Shown: one piece after another, positions 50,901-62,383 of the stretch
Numbering within the stretch: the first letter of the stretch is position 1
Layout of the letters: each line of letters opens with the position of its first letter
From: Streptomyces sp. NBC_01255
Lineage (GTDB): Bacteria; Actinomycetota; Actinomycetes; Streptomycetales; Streptomycetaceae
Length of the DNA: 64,000 nt
Assembly: GCF_036226445.1 (NCBI RefSeq)
Contig: NZ_CP108474.1
Coordinates: 1 to 64,000, forward strand
Reading direction: 5' to 3'
The notes under the pieces: generated by a model
The model's database searches: none
What the model was told of the DNA's origin: nothing
The model's input: the letters and a program-made list of their open reading frames with translations, nothing else
Translations under genes and position numbers: made by a program

Positions 50901-53900
50901 GGTGCCGGCCAGGTCCGTGCCGTCAGCTTGCGGGGCGGCGGGCACGACGTAGGCGACGAGCTGCTGGTCGCCCTCCTCGGCTGTGCTGCGGGCGATGACG
51001 ACGGCCTGCGTGACATCGGGGTGGGTGGCCAACGCCCGCTCGATCTCGGCGGGTTCGACGCGGACACCGCGGATCTTCACCTGGTTGTCGTCGCGGCCGA
51101 CGTACTCGAGTTGTCCGTCGGCCGTCCAGCGGGCCAGGTCTCCGGTGCGGTACATCCGCGCACCCGCGGGGCCGTGGAGGTCGGCGACGAAGCGCTCGGC
51201 GGTCAGGGCGGCTCGGCCGGCGTAGCCGCGTGCGATGTTCCCGGCGACGTACAGCTCGCCGGTCACGCCGGGCGGGACGGGCGCGAGGGCGGGCCCGAGG
51301 ACGTAGGTGCGGAGGTTGCCGATCGGCGTCCCGATGGGGACGCTGCCGGTGTCTTGCCGGGTCTGCTGCGCCGGGACGCTGAACGTCGTGGCGTAGAACG
51401 ACTCGGTCTGCCCGTAGGCGTTGACGATGCGTACTTCGGGCTGTTCCTGCCGGATGCGGTTGACCAGCCCGGTCGGCAGTTTCTCGCCTGCGAAGACGAG
51501 GGTCGCCCGGTCCGGAAGGGCCGGGATCCGGCCGCCGAGCGCGGCGAAGACCGACGGGACGGTGCTGATCACGTTCGCCGTCATCGTCTCGCGTTCGGCG
51601 AGCACGAGGGCGTCTCCGGCGACCTCGACACGGCCGCCGTGAACCAGCGTGGTGACGGTCTCGAAGACGGACACGTCGAAGTTGATCGAGGCGCCCGCGA
51701 GCATGCGGGTGTCCGCGTCGATCCCCACCCGTTCGGCGAGCCGCGTGACGCCGTTGACGACGTTGGCGTGGCTGACCACGACTCCCTTGGGGACGCCCGT
51801 GGAGCCGGAGGTGAACATCACGTAGGCGGCGTGCTGCGGTTGCCGTGCCTTCGCCCGGCCCGTGACCGGGGCGGCGGTGGCGAGTTCCACGTCGTCGAGG
51901 AGCAGCGTCGGGATGTCGGTGCCCGGCAGCCCGTCGGCGGTGCCGGACTGGGTGAGCAGCAGGTGGGGCCGGGCGACGCTCAGCATGTGGTCCACCCGGG
52001 AACCGGGGTTCTCCGGGTCGATGGGCAGATACGCGCCGCCGGCCTTCCAGATGCCGAGCATGGCGGTGACGAGGTCGGCCGAGCGAGGCATCGCCAGGCC
52101 GACGACGGTTTCCGGTCCGACGCCGCGTGCGGCCAGTGCGGTCGCGAGACGATCGGCGCGGGTGTTCAGCTGCGCATAGGTCAGCGTGACGTCGCCGCAG
52201 GTCACCGCGGGCCGGTCCGGTGTCTTGGCGGCCTGTCGCTCGAACAGGTCGGGGATGGTCGCTTCGGGGGTCTCGGCGGCGGTTTGGTTGACGTCGAGGA
52301 GGATGCGGTCGCGCTCGGCGGGCTCCAGCAGGTCCACGCTGCTGAACGGCAGCTCCGGGTCCTCGGCCAGCCGGGCGAGGACGCTTCCCAGGCGCCGGGC
52401 GAACACAGCGGCCTGGTCCGGGGACACGAGGTGGTGCTGGTACTGGAGGGCGATGGTCAGATGCGGCTCGGCGGACGCCATCACCACCAGCGGGTAGTGG
52501 GTACTGCTGAGAGGGCTCAGCCCGGTCACCCGGATTCCGGCAGCCGCATAGGCGTCGTCCAGGGCCGCGCTGTCGATGGGGTAGGACTCGTAGACGACCA
52601 GGGTGTCGAAGAGCGCGCGCACGCCGGTGAGCCGGTGCATCTCCGGGAGGCCGAAATGGTGGTGGTCCAGGAGTGCGCTCTGCCGCTCCTGGAGTCCGGT
52701 GAGGAGGGTGCGCAGGGAGTCGCCGGGGGCGCAGTCCATCCGGACCGCGAGGGTGTTGATGAACGTGCCGACCATCTCGGCCACGCCGTCGACCTGCGGC
52801 GGGCGACCCGAGACGGTGGCGCCGAAGGTGACGTCCCGGCGTCCGGTCAGGCCGGACAGGAACATGCCCCACGCGCCTTGGACCAGCGTGTTGAGGGTCA
52901 GGCCCAGCTCACTGGCGCGGCGGGCGAGCCGATCGGACTGCTCCGGGGTGAGTGGCACGTCCACCTGGCCGACTCCGACGGATTCGCCGTTGCCTGCGGG
53001 AACGTCGGGTACCAGCAGCGTGGGCTCGTCGACGCCCTCCAGCTCCCGTTCCCAGGCTCGGGCTGTCGCCGTGCGGTCCTGGTGGGAGAGCCAGGTCAGG
53101 AACTCGCGGTAGGCGGGCGCCCTGCCAAGGTCGGAGTCGTCGCCGTGCGAACGGTACAGACGCAGCAGGTCCAGCATCAGGAGGGGAACCGACCAGCCGT
53201 CGAAGAGGACGTGGTGGGCGGTGAGGACCAGGTCCCAGCGGTCGGCTGCCAGCTTGACGAGGGAGAACCTCACCAGTGGCGCGCGGGCCGGGTCGAAGTG
53301 GGTGCTGTGCTCCGCGGCGAGGAAGCGCCTGCGGTGCTCGGCCTGTTGGTGTTCGGGCAGGGAGGACAGGTCCAGCTCCTGCCAGGGCAGTTCGATTCCG
53401 TCCTGGACGATCTGGACCCGGTCGCCTGCGGTGTCGGTGACGAACGCGGTGCGCAGGTTGGGATAGCGGTCGAGCAGCGCCTGTCCGGCCGCCCGCATCC
53501 TGCGCGGTTCGACCTCACCGGTCAGGTGGAAGGCGAACTGCATCTGGTAGACGTCGACGGCCGTGCCGGCCAGTTCCGCGTGGAAGAGCAGCCCGTCCTG
53601 CATCGCGGTCACGGGCCATACGTCGGCCATGCCCGGGTACTGCTCCTGCCAGCGGTCCAGCTCGCCCTGGCCCGCTGTGACCAGGGGGACGTCGGAGGGT
53701 GTGAGGCCGCCCGCTTCCGTCTGTCCGGCATGCCGGGCCACGCCTGTCAGGGCGGTCCGCCACAGGTCGGCGAGCTCGCGGACATCGGCCTCGGCCAGCA
53801 GCCCGGCCGGGTAGTCCAGACTCGCCTCCAGTCGCGGGCCCTGCTCGGTGTCGACGACATGCGCGTTGACGGACAGGGAGGCGAGGGCGGCCATGTCCGC

Positions 53901-56900
53901 GTCCAGCGGGGGTGTCAGCGTGACGGTGTCCTCGACCTGGGTGAAGCCCAGACCGTGCAGGTCCTGGGGCATGTTGGCCGATCCTGTGTAGCGGCCCAGG
54001 TAGTTGAAGATGATCTGCCCGGATCCGTACCGCTGCAGAACGGCTCCGGTCTCGGCGTTCAGGTAGCGCAGCATGCCGTAGCCGATGCCCTTGTCCGGGA
54101 CGGCGAGCAGCTGTTCCTTGACGGCCTTGACCGCGGCGCCTGTCGCCGTGCCGCCCGCGAGCGCCTGGTCCAGGTCGACCCCGGAGACGTCGAGGCGGAC
54201 GGGGTACATGCTGGTGAACCAGCCCATCGTGCGGGTGAGGTCGGCGCCGGGGACGATGTCCTCCTGGCGCCCGTGGCCCTCCAGGCGGACCAGCGTGGAG
54301 GGCGCGTCGACACCGCGGCGCCTGCGCCAGACGGCGACGGCGAGGGCCAGTCCCGTCAGCAGGCCGTCGTTGACGCCGCCGCGGTAGGCGGCGGGCAGGG
54401 TGGTCAGCAGGACCCGGGTGGTCTCGATCGGCAGGTCCAGTCGGACTCGCTCGACGGTGGCGATGGTGTCGACGGCCGGGTCGAACGGCCTGGTGCCGAG
54501 CATCGGATCGGGTCCGGAGACCGTCCGGCGCCACAGTCCGAGTTCCGCCGCCCGCTCTCCGGTCGCGGCGTCGGCGAGGGCGTGCGTCCAGCGGCGGAAC
54601 GAGGTGGCGGTCTCGGGCAGCCGGGGGGTGTTGCCGTCGCGGATCTGCCGCCAGGCCGAGGCGAGGTCGGGCAGCAGGATGCGCCAGGACACTCCGTCCA
54701 CGACCAGGTGGTGCAGCAGGATGCTGAGGCGTCCGGGGGTCCCGGTGCCCGCGTCGAACCACACGAACTGCGCCATCACTCCGTTCGCGGGGTCCAGCCG
54801 GCTTGCTGCGGCGTCCAGTTCGCTCTGTGCCCGTTGCCGCCAGGCGTCGTCCCACGTGCCGTCGCTCGCCACTGTGTGGACGAGCGGCTGTACGTCGGTG
54901 GTTCCGGGCGCGGCCACCTCCAGCCCGGCCTCCCGGCCGGCGGTGCGCCGGGAGCGCAGGATGTCGTGCCGGTCGAAGGCCGCTGTCAGCGTCCCCACCA
55001 AGCCGTCCCGGTCCATCCCCTGCGGGAGATCCACCGTCATCGCCATGGTGAACCGGTCGGCGTTCCCGCCCAGTTCCTGCAGATAGTGGCCGACGGGCGG
55101 CAGGGGCACGAAGCCCACGCCGCCGCCCGGCAGCTCCTCCAGCTGCGGCTCCGTTCGGCTCCCGCTTGCGGCGACGCGAGCGAGTTCCGCCACGGTGCGG
55201 CACTCGAAGATCTGCCGGGGAGTGACCTCGATGCCCTGGGCCCTGGCCCGCGCGACGACTTGGATGGAACGGATGCTGTCGCCGCCGAGCGCGAAGAAGT
55301 CGTCGTCCGTCCCGACCCGGTCCAGGCCGACGACATCGGCGTAGACACGGGCGAGTATCTCTTCGCCCGGCGTGCCGGGGGCGCGGTAGGCCGAGCCGGT
55401 GAACTCCGGTTTCGGCAGCGCCTTGCGGTCCACCTTGCCGTTGGGGGCAAGCGGCAGCCGGTCCAGCATGACGAAGAGCGACGGCACCATGAACTCGGGG
55501 AGTTTGGCGGAGACGAACGTGCGCAGGTCGCGAGGTGAGAGGGTGGCCGTGAGGTCGATGTCGAGGTCTCCCAGGCTCTCCACCGCCGAGCGCCCCGGTT
55601 CCCTCCTGGCGGTCGGCACCACATAGCCCACCAGATGGTCGCGGCCTTCGTGCCGGCAGGTGGTCACCAGGGCCTGTGCCACCGCGGGGTGGGCGGTCAG
55701 CGCGGACTCCACCTCGCCCGGCTCGATGCGGAAGCCGCGTACCTTCATCTGCTCGTCGTCACGGCCGACGCACTCCAGTTGGCCGTCGGCCCCCCAGCGG
55801 GCGAGGTCACCGGTGCGGTACATGCGCGCGCCGGCCGGGCCGAAGGGATCGGCCGTGAACCGTTCGGCGGTCAGCCGGGCCCTGCCGAGGTACCCGCGCG
55901 CCACGTTTCCCGCCACGTACAGCTCACCGACGACGCCGGGGGCGAGGGGCTGGAGACCGGGGCCGAGAACATACGCGCCCATATTGGCCAGCGGGGTGCC
56001 GATGGGTGCTGTGGCCGCCGTGGCCGTCCACGCCTCGCCGGCGGTGAAGGCGGTGGCGTAGAACGACTCCGTCTGGCCGTAGGCGTTGATCACCCGCACG
56101 CCCGGAATGGTGTCCTGGACCCGCTTGACCAGCGAGGCGGGCAGGGCCTCGCCGGCGAAGACCACCGTCTCGGCGCGGATCGTCCCTCCTGTCTGGTCGA
56201 GGAGTTCGGTGAAGACCGAGGGAACCGTGCTGATGACGCCGCCGGACCAGCCGCCCCGCTCGCCGATGACGAGGACGTCGCGGACCACTTCGAGGACGCC
56301 GCCGCTCGCCAGGGTGGTCACGGTCTCGAAGACGGACACGTCGAAGTTGACCGACGTGCCGGCGAGAACGCGCGTGCCTGCATTGATGCCGACGATGTCG
56401 GCGAGCCGCAGCACGCCGTTGACGACATCCCGGTGAGTGATCACCACGCCCTTCGGCGTGCCGGTCGACCCCGAGGTGTACATCACGTATGCGGCGTGCG
56501 CGGCCAGGCAGGCGGCCGGTTCCGCCGCCGGGCCGGCGGCGTCGAAGTCGACCTCGTCGACGCACAGGCGGGGGATGTCCGATGCCGGAAGCGCTTTCGC
56601 GTGGGCGGTGTCGGTCAGCACCAGGTCCGGGCCCGCGTCGGACAGGATGTGGCCCAGTCGCGCACCGGGGTAGCGGGGGTCGATCGGCAGGTAGGCGGCT
56701 CCGGCCTTCCAGATCGCGAGCATGCCCGTGATCAGGGCGGCCGAGCGCGGCAGCGCCAGGCCCACCAGGTGTTCCGGGCCGATCCCGCGGGCGGTCAGTT
56801 CCCGTGCCAGTCGCTCGGCCCGCGCGTCCAGCTCGGCGAAACTGAGCTCGTCCTCGCCGTCGATCACGGCCGTCGCGTCCGGGGTCGCCGCCACCTGACG

Positions 56901-58313
56901 CTCGATCAGTCCGGCGGCGGTCAGATCGGGAGTGTCGGCGGCCGTGCCCTCGAAGGTGCGCCGGGCCCATTCCCGTTCGCTCTCCGTCAGCACGTCGGCC
57001 AGTGCGACGGCGCGGGACGGCGCGTCGAGCAGGTCGCCGGCCAGGCGCACCAGTCGGTCGACGAATCCCTGCGCCGTGGCGCGGTCGAAGTGGTCTGTCG
57101 CGTACTCGAGGTAGATGGAAAGGCCCGGCGTGCCGGGCTCGTTGAAGAAGCTGAACTCCAGGTCGAACTTGGCCATCGACGTCCACAGCGGGGCGATGTT
57201 CGCCTGCACGCCGCCCGGCAGGCCGAACTCCAGGCGGGCGCCGGTCGACCAGGTGAACATCACCTGGAACAGCGGGTGGTAGGCGCTGGAGCGCTCCGGG
57301 TTGAGTGCCTCGACCACGCGCTCGAACGGCGCGTCCTGGTTGTCGTACGCGGTCAGCGCCTTGTGCCGTACTTGCGCGAGGAGTTGGTCGAAGGTCGGCC
57401 GGTCCGACAGATCGGTGCGCAGGACCCAGGTGTTGGCGAAGAAGCCCACCAGGTCGGCGAGATCCGGGTCCTGGCGGCCGGCGACGGTGGAACCGAGGGC
57501 GATGTCCTCCCCCGCGCCCAGCTGGTGCAGCAGTACGGCAAGGGCGGTCTGGAACACCATCGGCACCGAGGAGCCGGTGCGCTTGGCGGCCGCCTCCGCC
57601 CTGGCCAGCAGCTCCTCGTCGACGGTGCCTTCGACGACATCGCCGCGGCGGCTCGGCTTCGGGCGGCGCGGCCGGTCCATGGGCAGACGCGTCTGCTGCG
57701 ACAGTCCCGCCAGCGCGCCGCGCCAGTAGTCGAGTTGGGTGGCGAGGAGGCTGTCCGGGTCGTTCTCGTCACCGAGGAGGTCGCGCTGCCAGAGCGTGTA
57801 GTCGGCGTACTGGACCGCCAGTTCGGGCCAGTCCGGGGCGCGGCCGTCGACCTGTGCGGTGTAGGCGGCGCTCAGGTCCCGGACCAGCGGGGCGATGGAC
57901 TCGCCGTCGCAGGCCATGTGGTGGATCAGCAGCAGCAGGTGGTGTTCCTGGGCGCCCGTGCGGAACAGGACGGCGCGTACCGGGATCTCCTCGAACGGTG
58001 TGATCGTGACCGCGGAGGCCTCCCGCACCGCTTCGTCCAGCTCGTCCGGAGCGATGTCGACCAGCCCGATGTCCAGCCGCACTTCGTCGGCCGGCACGAT
58101 CTGCTGGGCGGGGACGCCTTCGGCGTTCTCCACGATCAGGGTCCGCAGGCTCTCGTGGCGGGCGACCACATCGCGTACCGCGGCGGTGAGCGCCGCAGTG
58201 TCGACCTTTCCCGTAAGCCGGATGAGGAAGGGCACGGTGTATATCGCCGACGGCCCCTCGATCCTGTCGACGAACCACAGGCGCCGCTGTGCGAAAGACA
58301 AGGGGATCATCAC
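41961..58313 (-). CDS. Four-module NRPS: C-A-T-E, C-A-T, C-A-T-E, C-A-T-TE
   Basis: A 5450-residue synthetase. Landmarks by residue: C1 HHMACDG 134, A1 core 618, T1 GGDS 1009, E1 HHLVVDG 1203; C2 HHVLFDG 1704, A2 2171, T2 GGHS 2553; C3 HHIAADG 2741, A3 3231, T3 GGDS 3621, E2 HHLVTDG 3816; C4 HHIVYDG 4314, A4 4784, T4 GGHS 5167; TE GHSLGG 5300. By GrsA alignment A1 and A2 both read D-V-F-T-V-A-A-Y-A, fitting piperazic acid. A3 reads D-A-W-M-T-G-A-V-C, probably hydrophobic. A4 reads D-T-Y-I-W-V-G-A-A, for which I know no match. E domains give D residues 1 and 3; C2 and C4 are the D-accepting type. C1 at residue 1 implies acylation by the polyketide. AGGAG precedes ATG 58313. Confidence 0.95.
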   Translation of the reverse strand: MMIPLSFAQRRLWFVDRIEGPSAIYTVPFLIRLTGKVDTAALTAAVRDVVARHESLRTLIVENAEGVPAQQIVPADEVRLDIGLVDIAPDELDEAVREASAVTITPFEEIPVRAVLFRTGAQEHHLLLLIHHMACDGESIAPLVRDLSAAYTAQVDGRAPDWPELAVQYADYTLWQRDLLGDENDPDSLLATQLDYWRGALAGLSQQTRLPMDRPRRPKPSRRGDVVEGTVDEELLARAEAAAKRTGSSVPMVFQTALAVLLHQLGAGEDIALGSTVAGRQDPDLADLVGFFANTWVLRTDLSDRPTFDQLLAQVRHKALTAYDNQDAPFERVVEALNPERSSAYHPLFQVMFTWSTGARLEFGLPGGVQANIAPLWTSMAKFDLEFSFFNEPGTPGLSIYLEYATDHFDRATAQGFVDRLVRLAGDLLDAPSRAVALADVLTESEREWARRTFEGTAADTPDLTAAGLIERQVAATPDATAVIDGEDELSFAELDARAERLARELTARGIGPEHLVGLALPRSAALITGMLAIWKAGAAYLPIDPRYPGARLGHILSDAGPDLVLTDTAHAKALPASDIPRLCVDEVDFDAAGPAAEPAACLAAHAAYVMYTSGSTGTPKGVVITHRDVVNGVLRLADIVGINAGTRVLAGTSVNFDVSVFETVTTLASGGVLEVVRDVLVIGERGGWSGGVISTVPSVFTELLDQTGGTIRAETVVFAGEALPASLVKRVQDTIPGVRVINAYGQTESFYATAFTAGEAWTATAATAPIGTPLANMGAYVLGPGLQPLAPGVVGELYVAGNVARGYLGRARLTAERFTADPFGPAGARMYRTGDLARWGADGQLECVGRDDEQMKVRGFRIEPGEVESALTAHPAVAQALVTTCRHEGRDHLVGYVVPTARREPGRSAVESLGDLDIDLTATLSPRDLRTFVSAKLPEFMVPSLFVMLDRLPLAPNGKVDRKALPKPEFTGSAYRAPGTPGEEILARVYADVVGLDRVGTDDDFFALGGDSIRSIQVVARARAQGIEVTPRQIFECRTVAELARVAASGSRTEPQLEELPGGGVGFVPLPPVGHYLQELGGNADRFTMAMTVDLPQGMDRDGLVGTLTAAFDRHDILRSRRTAGREAGLEVAAPGTTDVQPLVHTVASDGTWDDAWRQRAQSELDAAASRLDPANGVMAQFVWFDAGTGTPGRLSILLHHLVVDGVSWRILLPDLASAWRQIRDGNTPRLPETATSFRRWTHALADAATGERAAELGLWRRTVSGPDPMLGTRPFDPAVDTIATVERVRLDLPIETTRVLLTTLPAAYRGGVNDGLLTGLALAVAVWRRRRGVDAPSTLVRLEGHGRQEDIVPGADLTRTMGWFTSMYPVRLDVSGVDLDQALAGGTATGAAVKAVKEQLLAVPDKGIGYGMLRYLNAETGAVLQRYGSGQIIFNYLGRYTGSANMPQDLHGLGFTQVEDTVTLTPPLDADMAALASLSVNAHVVDTEQGPRLEASLDYPAGLLAEADVRELADLWRTALTGVARHAGQTEAGGLTPSDVPLVTAGQGELDRWQEQYPGMADVWPVTAMQDGLLFHAELAGTAVDVYQMQFAFHLTGEVEPRRMRAAGQALLDRYPNLRTAFVTDTAGDRVQIVQDGIELPWQELDLSSLPEHQQAEHRRRFLAAEHSTHFDPARAPLVRFSLVKLAADRWDLVLTAHHVLFDGWSVPLLMLDLLRLYRSHGDDSDLGRAPAYREFLTWLSHQDRTATARAWERELEGVDEPTLLVPDVPAGNGESVGVGQVDVPLTPEQSDRLARRASELGLTLNTLVQGAWGMFLSGLTGRRDVTFGATVSGRPPQVDGVAEMVGTFINTLAVRMDCAPGDSLRTLLTGLQERQSALLDHHHFGLPEMHRLTGVRALFDTLVVYESYPIDSAALDDAYAAAGIRVTGLSPLSSTHYPLVVMASAEPHLTIALQYQHHLVSPDQAAVFARRLGSVLARLAEDPELPFSSVDLLEPAERDRILLDVNQTAAETPEATIPDLFERQAAKTPDRPAVTCGDVTLTYAQLNTRADRLATALAARGVGPETVVGLAMPRSADLVTAMLGIWKAGGAYLPIDPENPGSRVDHMLSVARPHLLLTQSGTADGLPGTDIPTLLLDDVELATAAPVTGRAKARQPQHAAYVMFTSGSTGVPKGVVVSHANVVNGVTRLAERVGIDADTRMLAGASINFDVSVFETVTTLVHGGRVEVAGDALVLAERETMTANVISTVPSVFAALGGRIPALPDRATLVFAGEKLPTGLVNRIRQEQPEVRIVNAYGQTESFYATTFSVPAQQTRQDTGSVPIGTPIGNLRTYVLGPALAPVPPGVTGELYVAGNIARGYAGRAALTAERFVADLHGPAGARMYRTGDLARWTADGQLEYVGRDDNQVKIRGVRVEPAEIERALATHPDVTQAVVIARSTAEEGDQQLVAYVVPAAPQADGTDLAGTLRGYLRERLPAHLVPAAVVALDSVPLSVNGKLDREALPAPHFAAAAAGGDPRTPQEELLCELFAEVLHVDRVGVDDDFFALGGHSIMAIKLVNRIRSALRTEVELRTLFAAPTVAELVPHLDRAGAARAPLAPPEKLPERLPLSFSQQRLWFLHKFEGRAATYNMPIVLRLSGDLNVRALEETVNDLVTRHEILRTVYREVDGRPYQHILGPEEARIALPVRPVADADNLAGAIAAAARHPFDIATEIPLKAVLLRTDPDEFALVLVIHHIAADGWSATPLAKDLATAYTARTRGQAPRWTPLPLQYAHYALWQRELLGGDDDPDSLFSRQCLYWSRQLAGLPETVTFPTDRPRPAELDRSGDLLEFTLDTTLHEGIVSLARATGTTPFMVLQATMAALFTRLGAGTDIALGSGIAGRIDQNLNDLIGLFVNVQVMRIDTSGDPTFVELLNQTRRTSLAAYTHQDIPFEALVEKLNPERSASLNPLFQVALILQNTEDADFELPGVRVASEGVGTGTSRYDVTLSLTETFRDRTAPNGIHIAVEYSTELFDASTIETVIAHWERLLAAAVQDPAQHIGGAGEPTAEERGTLLAAEQRTGREVATATFPDLFRQQLLRAPQAPAVESGGRVWSYRELNQRANRVAHWLIARGIGPEQSVGVAMPRGADQVAVVLGIFKAGAAYLPIDPDYPTDRIRFMLDDAAPAVLLATAGIATGLPAGPGTDVVAVDAPEVTQAWQDGPATDPDVALTPAHPAYLIFTSGSTGRPKGVVVTHAGIAALSRTTQDRLALSPDSRVLQVAAPSFDAAIWEYVQTLTTGATLVVPREQRLVGEDLARNLTELDITHVMLPPSVLAALPADASRTLTALRTVTVGGEACPPALAAAWTPGRRFVNAYGPAETTVCGTVSAPLGTGRTPIGTAVDGNRLRVLDERLAPVEPGVAGELYIAGPSLARGYLNRPGLTAERFVTDPYGPAGTRMYRTGDIVRQGADGQLDYLGRSDDQVKINGLRIEPGEITAVMQQHPGIGQAVVTAHRGKDGRQRLVGYAVPAPAPAGTPAPSTSRGPDADDLRAFLSERLPEFMVPSVFLLLDTLPLTANGKLDKSALPAPPTTAATSYRAPQTEAETTLAAIFADILGRDRVGIDDDFFVAGGDSIRSIQVVSRAREKGVAITPRLMFKHRTVAALAAAATAGGQPGTDRREPAGSGLGWMPLLPVMRQIAEHVGNHDGFTMSTVVELPTGIDETGLTATLAAVVDHHDMLRSRLRVHAGEQGLDAAAPGTLDVASLIRRRPCTGDWDNPAWRQETKADVVAAARELDAEAGRMARFIWCDAGPDTAGQLIIVLHHLVTDGVSWHILLSDLAQAWDAVRQGRSPRLATVPTTMRSWSYGLLQAAGAPDRVAELDHWRDLLDRPEPQLGARALDPAIDVRATMDTVRITLDHPTTEALLTTLPAAFHSGVDDGLLTALALALAGWYRARDIDEPSTLIRLEGHGREEAAVPGADLTRTIGWFTSIYPVRLDVSGIDLQDAVAGGRTAGYAMKTIKEQLHAIPDKGIGYGLLRHLNPKTAEILTAYGDGQVAFNYLGRLGPVASAQEDNGTGWTMSGDLDDLVPEPNAPALTAVDITAFSAETAHGPQLTADFAFPTGLLTREEVQELADLWRTALEGLARHATAPGAGGLTPSDVPLVRVRQRDLEVWEERYPDVVDVWPLTSLQSGLLFQSRLDGAEFDAYQVQLVFHLTGHVDPERMRTAGQALLDRYDSLRTAFVATAAGEPVQVLLDRVELPWQTMDWSGLPEREQEEKLRDLRDRDRATPFDPATPPLLRLTLVQRAPEHHELVMTVHHIVYDGWSSPLVLHSLLHLYATFGDAGRLNRVRPYRDFLDWLSQQDHESAAQAWRTELDGLDEPTLVAPRSQQQAGGGHRRTPVDLDRDLARRLSQRAAELGITLNNLVQGAWALLLAGHTGRQDVVFGATVSGRPPQVAGMDEMVGLFINTLPVRVRTTAGQSAAELLLDLQERQAALMDHHHLGLAEIHRAVDLPVLFDSVVVYESYPAGGDDLDETLSAAGIAITGMDWEAAVHYPLALFATADPDLQLMLGHRDHAFDSETVQRLAHRLTRILGDIAADPDTPLSGIDPLAPAERELVLTGFNDTTAEVPGTGVAALFEQRAAHRPDAHAVLCGDTTLTYRELDERANRLARVLAASGVGQESPVALALPRSPQYIVAVLAIAKAGGIYLPIDPAYPAERITFMLSDADPALVVTDTQTSATLPASDCPLLVIDAPRTAREIAAAPADPLAADSAAHPDQLCYVVYTSGSTGRPKAVGISHRSLAVLSADRGYDESRLERVLMHHTQAFDTFTYELWAGLLRGGAVVILPPGRLDPAGLTRMIAEQGVTGLIMPAGQFMAFADEAPEAFRGAREVWTVGDVVTPAALERVLRACADLTIVNGYGPTETTAATTMHVITGTDDLGEAVPIGRPMDNTRLYVLDAALRPAPVGVVGDLYVAGERLARGYLDRYGLTAERFVACPFGGPGERMYRTGDLAAWTPEGRLLFRGRVDNQVKVRGFRIELGEVEAVLADHPQVAQAVVITRDQPGIGRHLVAYVTPAESERPDPDTLRSFTGQRLPEHMVPSAILVMESLPLAVTGKVDRRQLPAPEFLSHTAYRAPRNAQEELLASVFAQVLGMERVGIDDDFFALGGHSLLATRLISRIRTVLSAEVPIRTVFQAPTVAKLVEHLTGGLRDPGDGGPFDTLLPLRTGGTKTPLWLFHPGFGLCWSYLGLATQLEDRPVYGIQARGFDGAPLPASFAAMVTDYTEQVLAVQPHGPFQLAGHSLGGSLAHAVGAELQQRGYEVSLVVLLDAVPSSGFTQLAEAHLTRAEARDFLDDYLPGNADDDDRRNIVENGATVIVEHSRMVVEFPQPTYRGTVLFFSATHSPEVRPAPWEPYVDGELHTFDIDATHFGLTEPKPAAEICTIVNRYLRD

Positions 58314-58387
58314 TCAGCACTCCTGTTTATCTTGTCCACGGGCATGGTCGACCCATCGCCTGTTGCGCATGCAAACATTTTCTGTGG

Positions 58388-58412
58388 CTGCTCAGATCCC
58401 TGTGCGACCTGG
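58388..58412. repeat. 25-bp element, copy 2
   Basis: Identical to 24023-24047. It lies 75 bp upstream of the NRPS start and points the same way relative to the minus-strand gene. The flanking bases differ at once on the outer side, so the match is a defined block. Confidence 0.7.
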
Positions 58413-58624
58413 TGCGGTTCGTTCGTCGGTCTGTCCGCGGGCCTCGCCGGGCGTCGTCCGCGGTACGACGTCCTGGGCGTCTGGTTGCCGGGCAGGCCCG
58501 GGTGATCAGGCGGCGGCTGGTTCAGGACTCCGTAGGCGGCGGCAGGCGCGCGGCACACGATGCCGGCCTGGTGCCGTTCACCGGCCGGCGGGCCGGAGAT
58601 GACCCGCGGAAGGTGGAGGCACAA

Positions 58625-58700
58625 CTCCGGCCTCCTCCGCAACCGGTTCGGCAAAGAAACGCCGGCTCTCACCCGCTCACACGCAATTGATCTCCTGAGT
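58625..58700. repeat. Degenerate upstream element, copy 2
   Basis: It aligns with 24113-24185, sharing CTCACCCGCTCA-Y-ACGCAAT and TTCGRCAAAG. It lies about 260 bp outward of the 25-bp element, compared with about 105 bp in the other copy. Confidence 0.55.
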
Positions 58701-58980
58701 GGTCGGCATTCCCTCACGCCGGTTCTGCCGGGCGCCCGTTTGCGAGCCAATGGAACACGCATTAGGTAACCACGTCGACCTAATATCGTGTCAACCATGG
58801 CCGGACTGGCCGCTGGACGGCGAAGGTGTCCCGCCAACAGGACACCGGAGACGGGTTTCCATTGACTCACCGACCGGGGATGTGAGGTATGTTCAGGCAC
58901 ATCCACAGTTCATTCCGCCGCACCGCCTTCCACCTATCTTTATACTCCTTTCACCGCTCCAAGAAATAGGAGTTCACAGC

Positions 58981-59727
58981 ATGCGGCTTGAGATCCTAGG
59001 GCCGGTCCGTGTCGCTGACGGAAATGCCATCAAGGCTATAGGGGCCCAGAAAGTCGAGATTCTGCTGGCGACTCTCGCCATCCGCTCCGGTCAGGTCGTC
59101 AGCGTCGACCAGCTCATCACCGAAATCTGGGGCGACGAACCGCCGCGCAGCGCCATCGGGGGCCTGTACGTGTATGTCTCCCAGGTCCGCAAACTTCTCC
59201 GCCGCCCCGGGGCGGCGGCAAGCCCCGTCGTCACCAATCCCTCCGGATACATGCTGACGCTGGGTCCGGGCGAACTCGACCTCCACGACCTCAACCGCCT
59301 GGTGAAGGAAGGCCGGGTCCAGCTCAGGAACGGTGAGCACGAGGATGCGGTCCGCAGTTTCGAGGAGGCGCTCGCGCTGTGTCGGGGGCCATTGCCCACT
59401 GCGGCACGCGGCCCGATCCTGCAGGGGTTCCAAGCCTGGTTCGACGAGATCCAGCTGGAGTGCCGGGAGGGCCAGATGGAGGCGCACATGGCCCTCGGGC
59501 ACCACCGCGAGCTCGTCAGTGACCTCTACCTCCTCAGCACCGAGCACCCCCTGCGGGAGGTGTTCCACCGGCAGCTCATGCTGGCGCTTCATCGAAGCGA
59601 CTGCCGGGGCGACGCCCTGCTCGCCTACCGTCAGGCCTGCCGGACCCTGCGGGAACAGCTGGGCGTGGAACCCGGCCCGGCGCTGAAGGACATCCAGCGT
59701 TCGATCCTGATGGACAACGGCCGCTGA
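58981..59727 (+). CDS. SARP-family transcriptional activator
   Basis: A 248-residue protein with an OmpR-type winged helix N-terminus (MRLEILGPVRV, VVSVDQLITEIWGDEPPRSA, YVSQVRKLLRR) followed by a bacterial transcriptional activation domain ending EQLGVEPGPALKDIQ. This is the minimal SARP layout of about 250-280 residues. Such proteins switch on antibiotic clusters in Streptomyces. ATG 58981 has AGGAG 8 bases upstream; the longer open frame (from 58699) covers the regulatory region. It is divergent from the NRPS and is the likely pathway-specific activator, perhaps acting on the two duplicated upstream elements. Confidence 0.9.
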   Translation: MRLEILGPVRVADGNAIKAIGAQKVEILLATLAIRSGQVVSVDQLITEIWGDEPPRSAIGGLYVYVSQVRKLLRRPGAAASPVVTNPSGYMLTLGPGELDLHDLNRLVKEGRVQLRNGEHEDAVRSFEEALALCRGPLPTAARGPILQGFQAWFDEIQLECREGQMEAHMALGHHRELVSDLYLLSTEHPLREVFHRQLMLALHRSDCRGDALLAYRQACRTLREQLGVEPGPALKDIQRSILMDNGR

Positions 59728-59914
59728 CCGGCCCCGGACGGCCTTGCCGGCCAAGGGGCGCCCCGCAGCGCCCGACCGGCGACCACCCCGGCACCGGCCC
59801 GGCATTGCCGCACCGCCACGCGAAGGGCCAGGCCGAACCCCTCGGCCGAAAGCTCCTGCGCGGCTGCCGCCTCGGTACCGGCGGTGGGGACACCTCTCAG
59901 CTACGGGAGACCTC

Positions 59915-61237
59915 TCAGCGCGGTCCGGAGCGGTCCACGATCCGCTCCAGTTCCCCGACGAGCTCGGCGGGTGACGGCTGTGCGGCCAGCTCCTCGCCGA
60001 GCCGCCCGGCGGCTTCCCGGAACGACGGCTCGTCCAGCAGCCGCAGCAGCTGCTCCCTCACCCGCAGCCCGTCCAGGTCCTCCGGGGCATCTCCCCGGAT
60101 CCACAGGCCGGCCCCGGACTGCTCCAGCCGCGGGCCGCGCTCCCCGATATCGGGAATGGCGCTGCCGATCACCAGCTGCGGCACCCCCTGGGCGATCGCC
60201 TCCAGGAACCCGGGTACGCCGCCGTGGTGGATGACGGCCGAGCACGACGGGACGACGGCGTGCAGGGGAACGAACTCCACCAGCCTGGTGTTGGCGGGAA
60301 CCCGTTCCAGCTCCCGCTGGAACTTCTCGGGCAGCGTCACCACCAGCTCGATGTCCAGATCGGCCAGCGAGTCCAGCATTCCCTGCAGCTGCTCCATGGA
60401 AATGGCTTGATGCCTCGCCGCCTGCTCCAGACTGAGTCCGAAGGTGGCCAGGACCCGCGGCTTGGCCGGTTCGCGTCGGGCCCAGTGCGGCACGACCGAC
60501 GGCCCGTTGTAGGGGACGTAGCGCAGGGGAAGGTGCGGGGACGGGGACTCCAGCCGCATCGAACCGACCATCTGCTCGATCGCGAACTGCCCGGTCACCA
60601 TCTCCTCGGAGAACTCGACGCCGAACTTCTGCGCCCACTCCCCCAGCCAGTCCGCCAACGGGTCCTCGCGGTCCTCGGGCGCCTGCTCCTCCCGTACCCG
60701 CAGGAAATGCCGGCGCATCCGGCCCACCACGTCGAGTTCGGTCAGCATGCGGCCGTGCGGCACTCCGACCGCCGTGGCGGCGATCGCGCCCGCGTGGCTC
60801 AGCCAGTCCCAGAGCACCAGGTCCGGCTGCCACCAGCGGCAGTACTCCACCAGTTCCTCGACCATCGCGTCGTTCATGGCCGCCTGGGTCCGCTGCGTCA
60901 TCTGGTATCCCCACCGCAGGCGCTCCCAGGTGAGCTCCTCCTCGCGGTTCTCCGACAGGTCGGTCAGGAGGTCGCCCCGTTCCGCGAGTTCCTGGACCTT
61001 CGCCATCACTTCCGGAACCAGCAGCGCATCGAGTTTCTCCACGACCGGCTCGTCGGAGCCGACGGGTACCGCCGGCAGGCCCGAGGCGGTGACGGCGTCC
61101 GTCAGCTCCGGGCCGCTCACGACGCGGACCTCGTGCCCCGCCGACTGCAGCGCCCAGGCCAGCGGCACAAGGGCCTGGAAGTGGGACCGCCAAGGAATAC
61201 AGGTGAACAGGATTCTCAAGCCGATCAGCCCCTTCAT
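59915..61237 (-). CDS. Glycosyltransferase, EryCIII/DesVII-like (copy 2)
   Basis: A 440-residue GT-B enzyme with HHGG in CSAVIHHGGVPGFLEA. It is near-identical to copy 1 over the C-terminal half and much of the middle. It differs mainly in residues about 60-120 and in a short stretch before the nucleotide-sugar domain (EQAARHQAISMEQ). The differing acceptor-side region suggests another acceptor position or substrate, with the same sugar donor. Start: ATG 61237 has a close GGAG; a TTG at 61219 with AAGGGG 9 bases upstream aligns better with copy 1. Confidence 0.85.
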   Translation of the reverse strand: MKGLIGLRILFTCIPWRSHFQALVPLAWALQSAGHEVRVVSGPELTDAVTASGLPAVPVGSDEPVVEKLDALLVPEVMAKVQELAERGDLLTDLSENREEELTWERLRWGYQMTQRTQAAMNDAMVEELVEYCRWWQPDLVLWDWLSHAGAIAATAVGVPHGRMLTELDVVGRMRRHFLRVREEQAPEDREDPLADWLGEWAQKFGVEFSEEMVTGQFAIEQMVGSMRLESPSPHLPLRYVPYNGPSVVPHWARREPAKPRVLATFGLSLEQAARHQAISMEQLQGMLDSLADLDIELVVTLPEKFQRELERVPANTRLVEFVPLHAVVPSCSAVIHHGGVPGFLEAIAQGVPQLVIGSAIPDIGERGPRLEQSGAGLWIRGDAPEDLDGLRVREQLLRLLDEPSFREAAGRLGEELAAQPSPAELVGELERIVDRSGPR

Positions 61238-61474
61238 GAACTCCGCACCCACCTGGACACCGGAGACCCTCACCCGGCCACCTTGGGCCGATCTTGGCCC
61301 TCTCTTGGTGTCCCGGATCCGGGTGGCACACCCGAAGTCCCCTGCGCAGGCCCCGCCCGACTCCCGGTGCCCATCGCACTCCTCATCGGGTCAGCCCTTC
61401 CAAGACGCGCATTAGACCGGCTTTGGACGGTCCCCCGAAGATGCGGGAAACCGATCACGGGGGGCGCGGAGCGA

Positions 61475-62383
61475 ATGAAAGGCATCATTCTCGCGGGCGG
61501 CAACGGCACTCGTCTGCAGCCCCTCACGTTCACGGCTTCCAAACAGCTCGCCCCGATCTACGACAAGCCGATGATCTACTATCCGCTCTCCGTGCTCATG
61601 CTGGCGGGCATCCGGGACATCCTCATCATCACGCGTCCGACCGACCTCCCCGCATTCCAAGCGCTTCTGGGCGACGGCCGGCGTCTGGGGCTGTCCATCG
61701 ACTACGCCACGCAGGACAAGCCGCGCGGCATCGCCGACGCCTTCCTCGTGGGCGAGGACCATATTCGCGGCGAACAGTGCGCGCTGATCCTCGGGGACAA
61801 TCTCTTCCACGGCGCCAACCTGCCCACTCTGCTGCGGCGCACCGCGCTCAAGATGGGTGGCTGCGTGCTGTTCGGCCATGAGGTGGCCGACCCGGAGCGG
61901 TTCGGTGTCGCCGAGATCGATTCGCGGGGCGAACTCGTCTCCATCGAGGAGAAGCCTCGCCGGCCGCGCTCGAACCTCGCCATCCCGGGGATCTACTTCT
62001 TCGACGCCCAGGTCACGGACATCGCCAGAGACCTGGAGCCGTCGGCCCGGGGCGAGCTGGAAATCACGGACCTGCTGCGCGTCTATCTGACGATGGGCAC
62101 CGCCGAGCTGGTGTGGCTGGGCCGGGGCGTGACCTGGCTGGACACCGGCACCCATGAGTCCCTGCTCGAAGCAGGCACATTCGTGAGGGACACACAGCGT
62201 CGGCAGGGCACCCGGCTGGGCTGCATCGAGGAGATCGCCATGCACATGGGGTACATCGACCCGGACGACTGCCAAGCCCTGGGGGCGAGCATGGGCAACT
62301 CGCCCTACGGCGAATACGTCATGGAGCGGGCCCGCCTCGCCCGTGCGGGCATGCTGCCCCCGCTTCCTTCGGAGGAGCTGTGA
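61475..62383 (+). CDS. rmlA: Glucose-1-phosphate thymidylyltransferase
   Basis: A 302-residue nucleotidyltransferase with the signature GGNGTRLQPLT at the N-terminus, KPMIYYPL, the product-binding EEKP and LGDNLFHG. It joins glucose 1-phosphate and dTTP to dTDP-glucose, the first step of the deoxysugar pathway. ATG 61475 follows GCGGAGCGA; the open frame runs far upstream through the antisense of the glycosyltransferase and is not used. It is coupled to rmlB by a GTGA overlap. Confidence 0.9.
   Translation: MKGIILAGGNGTRLQPLTFTASKQLAPIYDKPMIYYPLSVLMLAGIRDILIITRPTDLPAFQALLGDGRRLGLSIDYATQDKPRGIADAFLVGEDHIRGEQCALILGDNLFHGANLPTLLRRTALKMGGCVLFGHEVADPERFGVAEIDSRGELVSIEEKPRRPRSNLAIPGIYFFDAQVTDIARDLEPSARGELEITDLLRVYLTMGTAELVWLGRGVTWLDTGTHESLLEAGTFVRDTQRRQGTRLGCIEEIAMHMGYIDPDDCQALGASMGNSPYGEYVMERARLARAGMLPPLPSEEL

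Larger units (their letters stand above)
58314..58980. promoter_or_regulatory. Divergent regulatory region between NRPS and SARP genes
   Basis: A 667-bp non-coding region. It carries second copies of both elements found upstream of the N-hydroxylase. AT-richer stretches near 58765-58800 (including TAATAT) and 58930-58970 may belong to the SARP promoter. I could not identify SARP-type heptamer repeats with confidence. Confidence 0.5.

Noticed and set aside
44385..55538. A plus-strand open frame of over 3700 codons antisense to the NRPS
   Set aside because: It is the mirror of a very high-GC coding strand; all domain motifs are on the minus strand and the mirror shows no family sequence.
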